From: Pyropia yezoensis
Lineage: Eukaryota; Rhodophyta; Bangiophyceae; Bangiales; Bangiaceae
Length of the DNA stretch: 64,000 nt
Assembly (NCBI GenBank): GCA_009829735.1
Contig: CM020620.1
Location: 25,948,951-26,012,950 of the forward strand
Direction: 5' to 3'
Each line of letters starts with the position of its first letter. The stretch's first letter is position 1. Positions 1-10,300 of the stretch are shown piece after piece. The position numbers and the translations under genes were made by a program. Under the pieces are notes generated by a model. That model had not been told where the DNA came from. It was given only the letters and a program-made list of their open reading frames with translations, and ran no database searches.

Positions 1-2488
1 CCAGAATATCCTTCTAGCGTACTGAAATCCAGGTTCCCAAAACGACAAACCACGACCACACACAGAGAGACCACAGTCTGAAGTCCAGAACAGATTGGGT
101 ATGACCCATTGCTCATCCAATCACCCACCTCTGTACCAGGTAAAGTTAAACAAGACAAAGCCCTAAGGAGGAGGAACCCAAAGCACTCTTGATTTTTCCA
201 GACGACCCCGGGGAGAACCCCGCAGCACCCCTCGAGAACCTCCCCCCCTGGCCCCTTCAGGGGCCCAGAACAAGGCCCCTAGAGAAAGTCCCCAGGGGGC
301 CCAGTGCCAGCAAGTCACCGGCCGCTCACCGGGCCAACAGACGAACAGCAAGTGAAAATTCCTCCACACACAAATGTCAATCCCCCCAAAAAACCCAGTG
401 GGAAGAAGGGGAAACACACGAATTCACGAAAGGAAAGTAAATGCGAGAAATCAAGCAAATAACCCAAAGGTCACTATGCCCCCAACAGGGCACGTCCACC
501 TCTCCGGGGGAGCAATCAGTGCACCGGGCGTGTCGCCAAGGCCCCGGGCCACCGATGCAGGGATCCCAAGCCAGCGCGTGGCTCCACGTGACGCTGCCGG
601 CCGGGTCTTACGTTAGTCTCGCTGGTCCCAACGGTACCTCGAGGCCATAAGGCCACACTCGTCGCCGCTCGGTCAGGCGGGTCTGCCGTGACCTGCAATG
701 GACTGTTTGCATATGCGTGGAAAGCCCAGGGCATCTCCCAGAAGAGTCACTGCCCGGGCTACAGAGCTCAGATTGTTCGATAAGAACTAGGCGGCGTTGC
801 TTGGACGGCTGCTGTGACCTGTGAGGGCCGCTGGAACCTGCTTTCAATCGCCGAAGCTGAGGAATCCAGGCATTCAGTCACGTTCGGGAGGCGATCAAGG
901 CACTCGGGCAAGGGACCTGTACAGCTCTCAGAAGTGCAACGGAAGAAGGTTGCAGGAAGAGTCCCAAACCAAAGGAAACGTATGTGATTCATGCTGCTCC
1001 CACTTCCTGTGCGATCGAGGGAGCTCACAGGCCGGCCACAGTAATTTCTGCTTTGGAGGAGGTTTGCTTGGGCATGCATGGCGTTCTCCCCTTGTCTCAC
1101 CACTTGCCTAAGAAGCGTCGTACACAGCAGGGTTCGATTCAGGGTTCGAATCAGTTCGGAAGCAATGAGGGCCAACGGTTCGGTTACCGAAGACAATGGA
1201 GAGGTGAGGGATTGATTCTTCGGAGGCTAGTGCCTCAATGCCGAACCACGTGATCCCACCATGCAGGTCTGGTCGCTGAGTTCTGTCCTCGTGACTTGAG
1301 ATTGAGTCATAGAGTCGATTTCTGAAATGCACGGACACAGCATTGGCTGGACAGCGCTATCAGTTGCTTGACACTTCAATCATGTGGTAGCATGCCGGGC
1401 CAGAAAAATCCCCACCTGTGTTCCACGGCTTTCTCGCTGAAGCTTGTTGTAGTGTCAAAACCACTTAACAGGGAGACCTTTGCAAGAGTACTTCTTTCCC
1501 CAGACAAGTGAAAAGAGGACCGTGCAACTGCAGTAGTGTGTAGGGTCATATCGGCACAAGACTCGGTCCCAGCATCGTATCTGATAGGCTGCAGAGCATG
1601 TCAGACCCCCTTGGCATTTGCTTTGGTCGAATGCGCCCGCGGCGCATCGGCGTGGTCATGCAGGGCAGTGTCCTTACTGCGCGGCATCTGATGCGAGCCG
1701 CGGGCGTCAGATGATCTCGCACGTCCCCGGCCCGTGTCTTGCCACCAAATTTTGGGCGTGCCCGCCTCCATATTCGTCCGGCCCCCCCTGCCATCCCGGG
1801 GGCCACATGGCCCTCTCGAGTGCACCCCTGTGCAAATTGTTTAATCTGGTGTATTCCGCGGCCCTGCCCCAGCCACGGCGTTCTCCGCACCTTCAAGGGA
1901 GGGCTCCATGAAAGTGTTTTACGATATATGACTATGGTGCCGGCTCCATCGCTCTCCTGCTTCAAAACGTACCCTCACCCTTGGCCACCTTGGTCGTCCT
2001 CGGCGTCGACGGCGACCGTCCCCTTCCCCGCTTCCGCACCTTCAAAACGTACCATCCGCGCCCAATCCACTCGGTCTTGGGATCTGCTCCCCCCCGCTAT
2101 GGCCACTTCCCCTCCCCCTTCTTGCCTCTGCTTCGAGCTGCTCGGAGCGCGTGCTGGCGACGCAGTTTTTTTTTGCGGCGGTGGACGCCGCCACGTATCA
2201 CGGCTGCTATCGCTCCGCGCTTCGCGGCCCCGGCGGCTTCACCTCGCCTCCTTTATCCCCTTTACTCCGACTCATCCCAGCAGCGCGGAGCTATCAAGCT
2301 TGAAAGATTGACGCCGCAGAAGTAACCGAGGCGCTCGCTACATCCCAGTTGCCCACCACCCGATTTTCAAACAGGCACCCTTGGTGCTGATTGAGCATAA
2401 AGTGCACGAAGCGAGGCCGTCCCCAGGTGAGCATACGACTGCGTTTCGTCCGTACTGGGGGATCATCATCAGAAACTATTGTGCCTTC
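1..2488. other. Flanking DNA without a recognised gene
   Basis: No reading frame here resembles a known family, and the open frames on the two strands are short and overlap one another. A T-rich run lies near 2168, and the short string TTCAAAACGTACC occurs twice near 1965 and 2040. The first kilobase is less GC-rich than most of the window. This is the left flank of element A: its last five bases (CTTCC) are duplicated on the far side of the element, so it was once continuous with the DNA starting at 10301. Confidence 0.5.
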
Positions 2489-2493
2489 CTTCC
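2489..2493. repeat. Target-site duplication of element A (left copy, CTTCC)
   Basis: The five bases CTTCC directly before the left LTR recur at 10296-10300 directly after the right LTR. A 5-bp duplication is usual for Ty3/gypsy integrases. It fixes both ends of element A and shows that it is a genuine insertion. Confidence 0.9.
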
Positions 2494-3064
2494 TGTGGTA
2501 TAAAACTCGATCCTGTCAGAATGGTGTCAATATCCCTCGGGGGAAAGGGACAGGTAACACAGAAAGGGGAACTACGAGAATGGTATGCCTGTTGCCTCAC
2601 GTGCCTGCTCGCAGAGCAAACAGATACGCACGGTAGTGCACACGGGGAAGAGGAAAGCAAACGCGCAGTTTTCTTTTTCCTGAGGGCGCGGGCCAAGGGC
2701 GCCTCGCTGTCCCTCTTAACGTGCATCTGGGGGAGCCTCGGCACGTTGGCCAGGTAGCCCCCCCATAACCCCGAGTGGCCCCGACCCGAGTCTAACCTCG
2801 TCAGGTCGGGGGCCACTATCACTACTAATTCTATTCCCACTCACTAATCTCACACTCAAATTCTCTCAAATCAAGTCCCTCACAAGTATGCAAAAACCCA
2901 TCAGAAATCCCTCTCTCACGTGTGGATAGCGTAGTCCACCGCATCCCAGTGCCGGGCACGGGCCACGGCCGCCAACCATCACCACACGGCGGGCGTGTTC
3001 TGGCACCTCGTGCCCTCTGGTTGTAGTCCCGGGTCGGCGCCAAGTCGGGGCCAGGGATGCTACA
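2494..3064 (-). repeat. Element A 3' LTR (571 bp)
   Basis: Direct repeat of 9725-10295. On the plus strand it starts TGTGGTATAAAAC and ends GGGATGCTACA, so it has TG...CA ends. It adjoins a pyrimidine run (purine on the minus strand) at its inner edge, which identifies it as the 3' LTR. Any open frame inside it is also present in the other LTR and is not evidence of a gene. Confidence 0.92.
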
Positions 3065-3078
3065 TAGCTCCCTCCCTA
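3065..3078 (-). other. Polypurine tract of element A
   Basis: On the minus strand this reads TAGGGAGGGAGCTA directly upstream of the 3' LTR. That is the position and composition expected for the primer of plus-strand DNA synthesis. Confidence 0.7.
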
Positions 3079-3519
3079 GTCCGGCACGTCCTCGGGCCGA
3101 ACCAGGTGCCATCGTGCACAGCCTCGAGCACGTCCACACCGGTGCCGAGGTCGAGCGTCTTCACCCTGGTGCTGGGCACTTACGCCAGCGTCTTGAACAA
3201 CGTGGTTGACCGGGTATTTGCTTGCGCGGACAGCGGCCAGATGTCGAACAGCCCGGTGGTTGGCGAACTTCTGGCGACCTTGACGCGGCATGGCTTGGCC
3301 CAGCAGTGGTCAGAAACCTTCACTGGCTTCCAGGGGCGCCGACGGGCATATCTGGATGAGCGGGAGCCCCCGGCCACTACCGGTACTACTCCGATGGCGT
3401 CATACCGGGATGCACCGCGTCCACCGCACTACGTCATCCCGTCTTCCTCCGGTTCCCGTCGTGCCGCGGAGGCAGCGCTGGAGGACACTCCCGCGGCTCA
3501 GCGTCCGCGCCGGGAGTAG
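3065..3519 (+). pseudogene. Antisense ORF remnant in element A
   Basis: An open frame runs antisense to the element from inside the 3' LTR to a stop at 3519, tail to tail with pol, which ends at 3665. The only clear in-frame ATG is at about 3243. The part outside the LTR encodes about 150 residues. A stretch with the pattern V-DR ... V--LL-TLTR--LAQQWSE (about 3190-3330) resembles the C-terminal helical part of the larger antisense ORF of element D (about 50380-50530, V-DRL ... LV-LCTEVTR ... IADRWS). I infer a shortened relative of the antisense ORFs of elements C and D that has lost its N-terminal part. The similarity is weak and judged by eye. Function unknown. Confidence 0.45.
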
Positions 3520-3664
3520 TAGTTGGAGGCAAGGAGGGTGAGGGTCTTGGGAGAAGCTAGGAGGGAAGAGGCGGAGAGAAGGGTTGCCCGAGCGGGTGCT
3601 TGTTTTCCTTGATTGTTCCATGCTTGTATTGCGTGTTCTCCTTGATATACCCGTTTCCTTCTTC

Positions 3665-6600
3665 TCAATCCTCTTGTTCCGCATCCGTTGCGGATGAACT
3701 CGGCTCGACCCGAGGGTCTTGGTTGGCCCCATCCTCTTGGTCCTCCTCCGAGTCCGACTCCAGAATCTTGCCGGCTCTGGCCACTGGAGTGCCCTCTATC
3801 CCGTTCCGTCGCGTGTAGGCACAGACATCCGCGATGGGTAGCCGGTTTGAGGGTTCCCAGGTATCATCTGCCGGGTTAAAACCGAACCAGCGTACTCGCA
3901 GGTACAGGCGTCCGTCTCTCCAGGCATGGTCCACAAACTTGACGTAGACATATTCCCGACCTTCTTCTTGGGATAGCCAGGGTACTGCGGCCCGCTTGCG
4001 CCGGGTCAAGTCCCGTTGGCTTGGCGGTGGGGCTCGGGTGACATGGTCGCTGCTCACGCGGTACGGGGAGCCATCCACGTCTAGAAGAAAGGTCCAACCG
4101 TCCGTATTCAGGATCTCATAACGTCCATCCGTCATCGAGTCCAGCTTCCCCCGGGTCTTGCTATGGTTGTCCACAAAAACCCAGTCGCCACCACCCAGTT
4201 CCTTGTTCTTTTCCCGAACGCCCTTGTCATAGCCACGCTTGTATCGCTCCTGGGTCTTCGAGATTGACTCCTTGACTCTTGGGAGCAGGAGCTTCAGTTG
4301 TTCAAGGAACTCATCCTTTGCCTTGGGACCTGACTTCAGTGCAGGCTGGAGACCGTCTGGTATTCTTTCCAGGGAGAAGTTGGTCAGCCGCCTTGGGGTG
4401 ACAAAGTCGAGTGGAGCGACCCCCGTTGTCCGGTGAACTCGGGAGTTGTAGGCTAGAGTGAGGACAGCCAGGAGCTCGTTCCAGTCTTCTTGGTGCTCCT
4501 CCACGTAGTGCCGTAGCATGTCTACTAGGGTCCGGTTGAATCGTTCCACCTGGTCGTTCGTTTGAGGGTGGTACGTCGTAGTGTACAAGTTCTTGATGCC
4601 CATCAGGTCACAGACTCCTTGGAAGAACAGGGATGCGAACTGGGGACCGTTGTCGGTTAAGACGGAGTCTGGAGGGCCATAGGCAGCTATCCAGTACTCG
4701 CAGAAGGCTGACGTGACATCCAGAGCCGTGATGGTCCTCAGCGGGATTGCTCGAGTGAACTTGGAGAACCGGTCACAAATGATGAGCAGGTATATGTTGC
4801 CACTGGATGTTTCAGGTAGGGGCCCCAGGATGTCCATGCTTAAGCTTGCAAAAGGCTCCGCCGCCGGGAATAGGCGTAGCTTAGAAGTCTTCTTCCTCTG
4901 GGAGAACCGGTTCCTTGCACACGAAACACAAGCCTGCAGGTACTTATGGACGTCACTGGCCATGGTTTCCCAGTAATAGTGTCGTCTCATGGAAGCATAC
5001 ATCCGATTGATACCAGGATGTCCGGCCTGGGGAGACGAGTGCTCCAGGCGTAGGATGTCAGCTCGTAGGCCCCGGGGTACGTAGACTTGAGTGGCCCCAT
5101 CGAAGGGTGACACCCGTACTAGGAGTCCGTCCGTAGACTCGGAGAAACGACTGTTCCGGTTCAGGTCCATTTGGTGGCGAAGCTCCAAGCATTGAGGATC
5201 CGTCAGTTGTGCCTCCAGCATCCGGTGAATGGTCACCGGTTGATGAGCTTCAGGTGTCTCATACAGGGGAGCGTGCCAGCCACGTCCGACATTCGGGAGG
5301 ATGAAGCAAGGTATTTCCTCCGGGATAGGACCGGTATCGGCTGCAGGAGTCTCCAGCCGGGACATGGTGTCGGCGCAGTGGTGCTCCCTCCCTGCTCTGG
5401 TGCACACCTTGTACTTGAACTCCGAAAGGCGTAGGCGCCACCGGGCGACCCTTCCTTGACTGCGGTCCATGCATAGCAGCCACCTTAGACTGGCGTGATC
5501 CGTCCGGATGAGGAACTCTTGTCCTTCAAGATATGGCCGTAACAGGAAGCAAGCCCAGACGACTGCCAAGCACTCGCGCTCGGTCGTGGAATAGTTCTTC
5601 TCAGCTGGAGTCAAGACGCGACTGTAGTAGCCTATCGGGAGAAAGTGCCCATCAGGTTGCTGCTGGAGTAGTGAGCACCCCACCTGGACGCCACAGGCAT
5701 CCGTCTCCAGAACAAACTGGCCCTCCCGCTTGGGTAACGCCAGTACTGGAGTGGTGGTCAGGCGCTTCTTGAGCTCTTCGAAGGCCGCGGTCTGCTTCTC
5801 GTCGAACACCGGGAGTTGTGCGGGAAGCTTCTTGCTGGTCAGCTTGGTCAGTGGCCGGGCAATCAGAGCATAGTCCCGTACGAACCGGCGATAGACGTTG
5901 CACATACCCAGGAAGCTCTTGAGTTCCGTCTGGGTTTTGGGTTGCCGTGCATGCCGGAGGGCCTTGATGTTCTTCTCATTGACTCGGAGCTCCCCCGGAC
6001 TCAGCACATGCCCCAGATACTCCACCTCAGTCTCAAACAGGTGGCACTTCTCGGCCTTGAGGGTAACTCCAGCCTTGGACAGGAGGGCCAGGACCTCCCA
6101 AAGGTGCTCCAGATGTTCCGCTGGGGTCTTGGAGAAAACGATAATGTCGTCCAGGTAGACCAAACATGTTCTCCACCTTAGCCCGGACAGGATGATGTCG
6201 ATGGCTCTTTGGAAGGTCGCCGGAGCATTGGTAAGACCAAAAGGAAGACGCTTGCACCGGAATAGTCCCAGGTGGCACGTGAAGGTGGTCTTGTCCTTGT
6301 CCTCGTCAGCCAGAGGGATCTGCCAGTAACCGGCATTACAATCCAGCGTCGAGAAGAGGGTGGCATCACCAAGAAAGTCGAGGCAATCATCCATCCGGGG
6401 TATCGGGTATACGTCCTTGACTGTCATCTCGTTCAGGCGCCGGTAGTCAACGCAGAAACGGAAGTGACCGCCGGTTTTCGGGACGACTACCACCGGGAAA
6501 GCCCACTCGCCATCAGACGGCTCGATAACATCCATCTTGAGCATCTTTTTAACCTGCTTCTCAATCTCATCCCGGCGATGAGGTCCGGCCCGATATGGTT

Positions 6601-7762
6601 GCATGTGCACTGGCTTAGCTTCCGGCTTGAGTTGAATCCGGTGTAGAGTGGCGTCCATCTTGCCCAGCTCTCCCGACCACAGGTGCCGATATTCCTGGAG
6701 AAGCTTCTCCAGTGCCTCCTTCAAGTCGGGAGGGACATTTTCTTGCTTGACCTTCGGCATCCCGGGTGGTGTTTGTTCGGGTTTCGGAGTAGTGCTGCCA
6801 GCCTGCTCTTGCTGCGGAGGTACGTCTAAGGCCGTCAAGCTGGATGCCAGTTCTTGTTGCAGGTTCAGGAGGTCTTCCTTGCTCATAGCACGGGCGGATC
6901 CCCGGTAAGGCTCTGCTGTACCAACTCGGGTGCCCTTGGCGAGGGTTATTGGCTTCCGGCTCACGTTGAAGATTAGCACCGAGAACGGGGTGTGCCTTTC
7001 TACCTTCTTGTGATGTCCGTGGGCCAAGTATAACCGGTGTTTCGCCAGAAATTCCTTACGTCCGTAGATCAGGCATTGACCTGCAATCCGGGTCGTTACT
7101 TGAACCTTGGTCTCCGAGCGAGGAGGTAGGAGCACCGGTTTGAAGAGAGTCAAGGTAGAGGGTGGGATGTGTCCCCTCTTGCTCTTGGCTACACGAACCT
7201 TGGCGTCCAGATGTTCCAATACCAGTGACACAAACCCATGGTTGAACTGGACCTTCCCTTCTCCGGGTAGGATGCTCTTGACATGCTGCTTCTGGAAGTC
7301 CCAGCCTAGGATGAGGGGGACTGATAGGGTCTTGACTACTAGAAAGGGAAAAAGCATTGGTTCATTGTTGACATAGATGGCGACAGGAAGACGGCCAAGC
7401 GGTCGTAGGGTTTGACCCGAAGCGTCGACGATATGGGTCCGGGTAGGCGCTCTCCAGGCATGTCGACGCCAGCCCGGAGGTAACAGGTTCTCAGTGATGA
7501 CGCTTGGTCCGGCTCCCGTGTCAACCACCGGCGTAACAGCTTGGGGGAGGCTATCCCCCACACGCATACGAGCATTAATCTTGAGGTTTTCTTTACGCAG
7601 GACGAGCAATGTCCCCTTGAACAAACAGGGTGTCCAGGCGGCTACCGGTTGAGCAGGTAACCGCCGTCCTTTCTCCCGGCACGCAAGGGGAGAACAGGTA
7701 GAAGTACCTTGCCGTTGGAGGTTCGGGAAGACACTTGGGGAGAGCGCCTGCCCTACTCGTTT
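3665..7762 (-). CDS. pol: Element A Pol polyprotein (protease-RT-RNase H-integrase-chromodomain)
   Basis: Encodes the enzymes that copy the element RNA and integrate the DNA. The frame is open from the gag frameshift site at about 7762 to the stop at 3665. It has no good ATG near its start, so it is probably made as a -1 Gag-Pol fusion. Numbering from the TTG at 7624: aspartic protease motif DTGAG at 35-39; RT with YLDD at 490-493; RNase H acidic residues in ETDA (640s), TERE (680s) and RTDH (708-710); integrase zinc residues H862, H869, C899, C902; catalytic D931, D991, E1027 with the D-35-E spacing. A chromodomain-like segment follows at about 1215-1270 (REYVYVKFVDH ... VRWFGF ... DTWEP). 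No stop or shift is seen, so the enzyme looks intact. Confidence 0.93.
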   Translation of the reverse strand, partial: KRVGQALSPSVFPNLQRQGTSTCSPLACREKGRRLPAQPVAAWTPCLFKGTLLVLRKENLKINARMRVGDSLPQAVTPVVDTGAGPSVITENLLPPGWRRHAWRAPTRTHIVDASGQTLRPLGRLPVAIYVNNEPMLFPFLVVKTLSVPLILGWDFQKQHVKSILPGEGKVQFNHGFVSLVLEHLDAKVRVAKSKRGHIPPSTLTLFKPVLLPPRSETKVQVTTRIAGQCLIYGRKEFLAKHRLYLAHGHHKKVERHTPFSVLIFNVSRKPITLAKGTRVGTAEPYRGSARAMSKEDLLNLQQELASSLTALDVPPQQEQAGSTTPKPEQTPPGMPKVKQENVPPDLKEALEKLLQEYRHLWSGELGKMDATLHRIQLKPEAKPVHMQPYRAGPHRRDEIEKQVKKMLKMDVIEPSDGEWAFPVVVVPKTGGHFRFCVDYRRLNEMTVKDVYPIPRMDDCLDFLGDATLFSTLDCNAGYWQIPLADEDKDKTTFTCHLGLFRCKRLPFGLTNAPATFQRAIDIILSGLRWRTCLVYLDDIIVFSKTPAEHLEHLWEVLALLSKAGVTLKAEKCHLFETEVEYLGHVLSPGELRVNEKNIKALRHARQPKTQTELKSFLGMCNVYRRFVRDYALIARPLTKLTSKKLPAQLPVFDEKQTAAFEELKKRLTTTPVLALPKREGQFVLETDACGVQVGCSLLQQQPDGHFLPIGYYSRVLTPAEKNYSTTERECLAVVWACFLLRPYLEGQEFLIRTDHASLRWLLCMDRSQGRVARWRLRLSEFKYKVCTRAGREHHCADTMSRLETPAADTGPIPEEIPCFILPNVGRGWHAPLYETPEAHQPVTIHRMLEAQLTDPQCLELRHQMDLNRNSRFSESTDGLLVRVSPFDGATQVYVPRGLRADILRLEHSSPQAGHPGINRMYASMRRHYYWETMASDVHKYLQACVSCARNRFSQRKKTSKLRLFPAAEPFASLSMDILGPLPETSSGNIYLLIICDRFSKFTRAIPLRTITALDVTSAFCEYWIAAYGPPDSVLTDNGPQFASLFFQGVCDLMGIKNLYTTTYHPQTNDQVERFNRTLVDMLRHYVEEHQEDWNELLAVLTLAYNSRVHRTTGVAPLDFVTPRRLTNFSLERIPDGLQPALKSGPKAKDEFLEQLKLLLPRVKESISKTQERYKRGYDKGVREKNKELGGGDWVFVDNHSKTRGKLDSMTDGRYEILNTDGWTFLLDVDGSPYRVSSDHVTRAPPPSQRDLTRRKRAAVPWLSQEEGREYVYVKFVDHAWRDGRLYLRVRWFGFNPADDTWEPSNRLPIADVCAYTRRNGIEGTPVARAGKILESDSEEDQEDGANQDPRVEPSSSATDAEQED

Positions 7763-9512
7763 CCCGGGTCCGAGGAGTCCTTAGAGGTTTCGGTCTCCAG
7801 GTCGAAGTCCGTAGGAGCTTCCCTTGCCAGGGCCTCCGTGATGCTCTGTAAGGTTGCCACTCGGATTGCATGTACCTGTGCCTTGTCCATCTTGGAGGGT
7901 GCCCGCCGGTCAGCCCAGTTGACCGCCTTTGCAAACACCAGTCCTTGACGCTTGAGTTTCTCCTGGAGGTCCTTGGGAATGGTCGGGCGCTGGTAGGACA
8001 TGTGATCCTCCTTCTGGCACAGCCAACAAGACCGGAACCGCTGGTTCTTGACTTGCTTGGGGGCGACCAGGGATGGTTGCTCCTTAGTAACGAAGCCGCC
8101 CCACTTGTCCCCTGACCCCATGGGTGAGGCCTCGCCAACTGCGAGTACCGGTACAGGGCTATCACCTCCCTTATACTTGTCGGGTCCGGGTCGAACTCGC
8201 GACAACGGCTTGGGAGTTGATACCATGGGAGCTTGGAGGGCCCTGGCTTGCCGGTACTTGCCCTGGGTGTAGGCCATCAACTGCTGGAAGGAATGTTCTT
8301 GATGTTCCTGGTTGTAGTTCTCCGCATCCACTTGAAGATATTCAGGAAGCCCTTCCGAGAAGATCATCTTGAGCCTGTCCTCAGGGTAAACGTTGCCACA
8401 AGCATCGCTCATCTCCCGGACACGACGGACGAACGCCTCTGGAGTCTCTTGTCTTTCCATGGTTGCCCGGTTCAGCCTGCCGACTGCTTTACGCAGAGAG
8501 TCCGCGTCAGCGTAGTTGGACAGGAGCCAGTTGACCGCCTCCGGATAACTCGCGACGGTACGTCCGACAATGTGTCCGGCAGAGTCTGGTAGAACCTGTG
8601 CAAACCGCTGTTCCGCTTCTCCGGTCATGAAGTTAACCAGGAGGTAGAGAGCCTTGCGTCAGACACATCGTTGTCATTGCATGCCTTGACGAACCGGCGC
8701 AGGAAGGCAAAGATAAGAGCCGGTCTCTTCCCGGAAAACTTAGGATGTCCCCCGAAGCTCGGCTGCATTCGCCGGTTCAGGGACGCCATCTTCTTGGCCA
8801 TCTTCCGGGTGTAACCTTGGTCTTGGTTCTCCAGCCGGTAGTTACCCCAATACGTGACCTTGTTCAGGGTGGCATCTCCCACTTGGTGGGCAGGGAAGTC
8901 AAACTCGACTAGCCTGCGCCGGGTGGGACCGGGAGATGCATCCCAATCATATCCCTCCTCAGAGCTGGAGAAACTGGTCTCGCTGGTGCTAGAGCGACGG
9001 CGATGACGCCGACGCCTTCGGCTGCTCCGGTTACCGGTCTTGGAGCTCCCCGCCCCATAGGATGCAAGGGGAGGAAAAGCTTGGCCGGTCCCAGGAGTCG
9101 AGGTCTCAGGGAGACCCGTAGAACCAGTCACAACGGTGCCTCTGGCATCGCTAGTGCCCACAGGAAGAGGTGTATACACCCAGCTGCCATGTGTGGGTCC
9201 AGGAGTAAACACACCAGGGGCTATCCCTGGAGGTTGAGGAGTAGAACCGACAGGAGGGAGACGTCTGCTGCGAGCGGACTCAAACGCCGTTGACCCCGGG
9301 GTGGCTCCCACAGGAGGAACAGCCGGAGGAACGGGAGCAGGTGGTGCTTGGCCGCCTGTGGACTCCAGTCCGCTACCGGATGTCACACCCAGGTCTGCTT
9401 CACCCGTAGGGAGAACGCCGGGTTGGGCACCGTCCCCCGCGGTGACCAGGGATGCGTCAAGGGACGCGGGGTCTACCCCTTCGGGCACCGTCGTGCCAGG
9501 GAGGGTAGCCAT
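7753..9512 (-). pseudogene. gag: Element A Gag, broken by a one-base deletion
   Basis: Structural nucleocapsid-like protein of element A. The likely start is the ATG at 9512 (MATLPGTT); a longer frame to 9635 uses only a GTG. The N-terminal half is Pro/Gly/Ser-rich, followed by an Arg-rich run with a Ser/Glu tract. At about 8655 the frame changes by one base, so the first part stops at 8625 and the second is read from 8628. The Gag proteins of elements B and C are continuous through the same point (AMYLLPEF, AFYMLQEL), which shows a deletion here and not a real gene boundary. The zinc knuckle near 8000 reads C-x2-C-x4-H-x4-R: the last Cys is Arg (CGC). The protein ends in acidic residues and GNE before the stop at 7753. 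Confidence 0.85.
7759..7765 (-). promoter_or_regulatory. -1 frameshift heptamer G GGA AAC at the gag/pol junction of element A
   Basis: On the minus strand the gag codons are CCG GGA AAC GAG TAG. The heptamer G GGA AAC fits the X XXY YYZ slippery consensus and sits in the gag frame one codon before the stop. In the -1 frame the sequence is open through 7624 into pol. The same heptamer occurs at the same place in elements C and D. Confidence 0.75.
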
Positions 9513-9703
9513 GTTGGTCTCTTGACAGCCACAGTCCAGTTGCCTGCGTGTCCAAAGATCGCCCGACCACAAGAGAGGGGTTGGAGAACCAGGAATGGGA
9601 TTCCCGTGAACGGGTGCAAATAATTCCCAAACCACAGAAAAAGACAGAACAGGAACAACCCAACCGCTGCTCCCAAATGTCTCTTCTCAAACACTCCAAT
9701 CAT

Positions 9704-9720
9704 CCCCTGCTGCTCCACCA
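9704..9720 (-). other. Primer binding site of element A
   Basis: On the minus strand TGGTGGAGCAGCAGGGG lies four bases inside the 5' LTR. It is complementary to a tRNA 3' end finishing in CCA. The same 17 bases occur beside the 5' LTRs of elements B and C. Confidence 0.8.
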
Positions 9721-9724
9721 AATA

Positions 9725-10295
9725 TGTGGTATAAAACTCGATCCTCTCAGACACGTGTCAATATCCTTCGGGGGAAAGGGACAGGTAACACAGAAAGGGG
9801 AACTACGAGAATGGTATGCCTGTTGCCTCACGTGCCTGCTCGCAGAGCAAACAGATACGCACGGTAGAGCACACGGGGAAGAGGAAAGCAAACGCGCAGT
9901 TTTCTTTTTCCTGAGGGCGCGGGCCAAGGGCGCCTCGCTGTCCCTCTTAACGTGCATCTGGGGGAGCCTCGGCACGTTGGCCAGGTAGCCCCCCCATAAC
10001 CCCGAGTGGCCCCGACCCGAGTCTAACCTCGTCAGGTCGGGGGCCACTATCACTACTAATTCTATTCCCACTCACTAATCTCACACTCAAATTCTCTCAA
10101 ATCAAGTCCCTCACAAGTATGCAAAAACCCATCAGAAATTCCTCTCTCACGTGTGGATAGCGTAGTCCACCGCATCCCAGTGCCGGGCACGGGCCACGGC
10201 CGCCAACCATCACCACACGGCGGGCGTGTTCTGGCACCTGGTGCCCTCTGGTTGTAGTCCCGGGTCGGCGCCAAGTCGGGGCCAGGGATGCTACA
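9725..10295 (-). repeat. Element A 5' LTR (571 bp)
   Basis: Partner of 2494-3064, with the same length and TG...CA ends. It adjoins the primer binding site and so is the 5' LTR for the minus-strand element. Confidence 0.92.
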
Positions 10296-10300
10296 CTTCC
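10296..10300. repeat. Target-site duplication of element A (right copy, CTTCC)
   Basis: Identical to 2489-2493. Confidence 0.9.

Larger units (their letters stand above)
2494..10295 (-). mobile_element. Element A: Ty3/gypsy chromovirus, near full length
   Basis: A 7.8-kb LTR retrotransposon read on the minus strand. In its own orientation the order is 5' LTR (9725-10295), primer binding site, gag, pol, a short antisense ORF remnant, polypurine tract, 3' LTR (2494-3064). The LTRs are both 571 bp and differ at about eight positions by eye, roughly 1.4 percent, so the insertion is fairly young. A 5-bp duplication flanks it. Pol is uninterrupted over 1,300 residues, but gag is split by a one-base lesion near 8655 and its zinc knuckle has lost a cysteine. 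The element is therefore probably not autonomous as it stands. Confidence 0.93.

Noticed and set aside
1130-1165. B box-like GGTTCGATTC and GGTTCGAATC close together
   Set aside because: No A box at the right distance and no cloverleaf; probably chance.
2469-2840. A 123-codon minus-strand frame, also found at 9700-10071
   Set aside because: Both copies lie inside the two LTRs of element A, so their conservation is due to the LTR repeat, not to a gene.
5816-6181. Plus-strand frames inside the pol genes (for example 53592 and 60656 ends)
   Set aside because: They are shadows of conserved pol codons on the other strand and repeat wherever pol repeats.
8625-8628. ATGA overlap in element A gag as a real gene boundary
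   Set aside because: Gag of B and C is continuous across the homologous residues, so this is a deletion inside gag.
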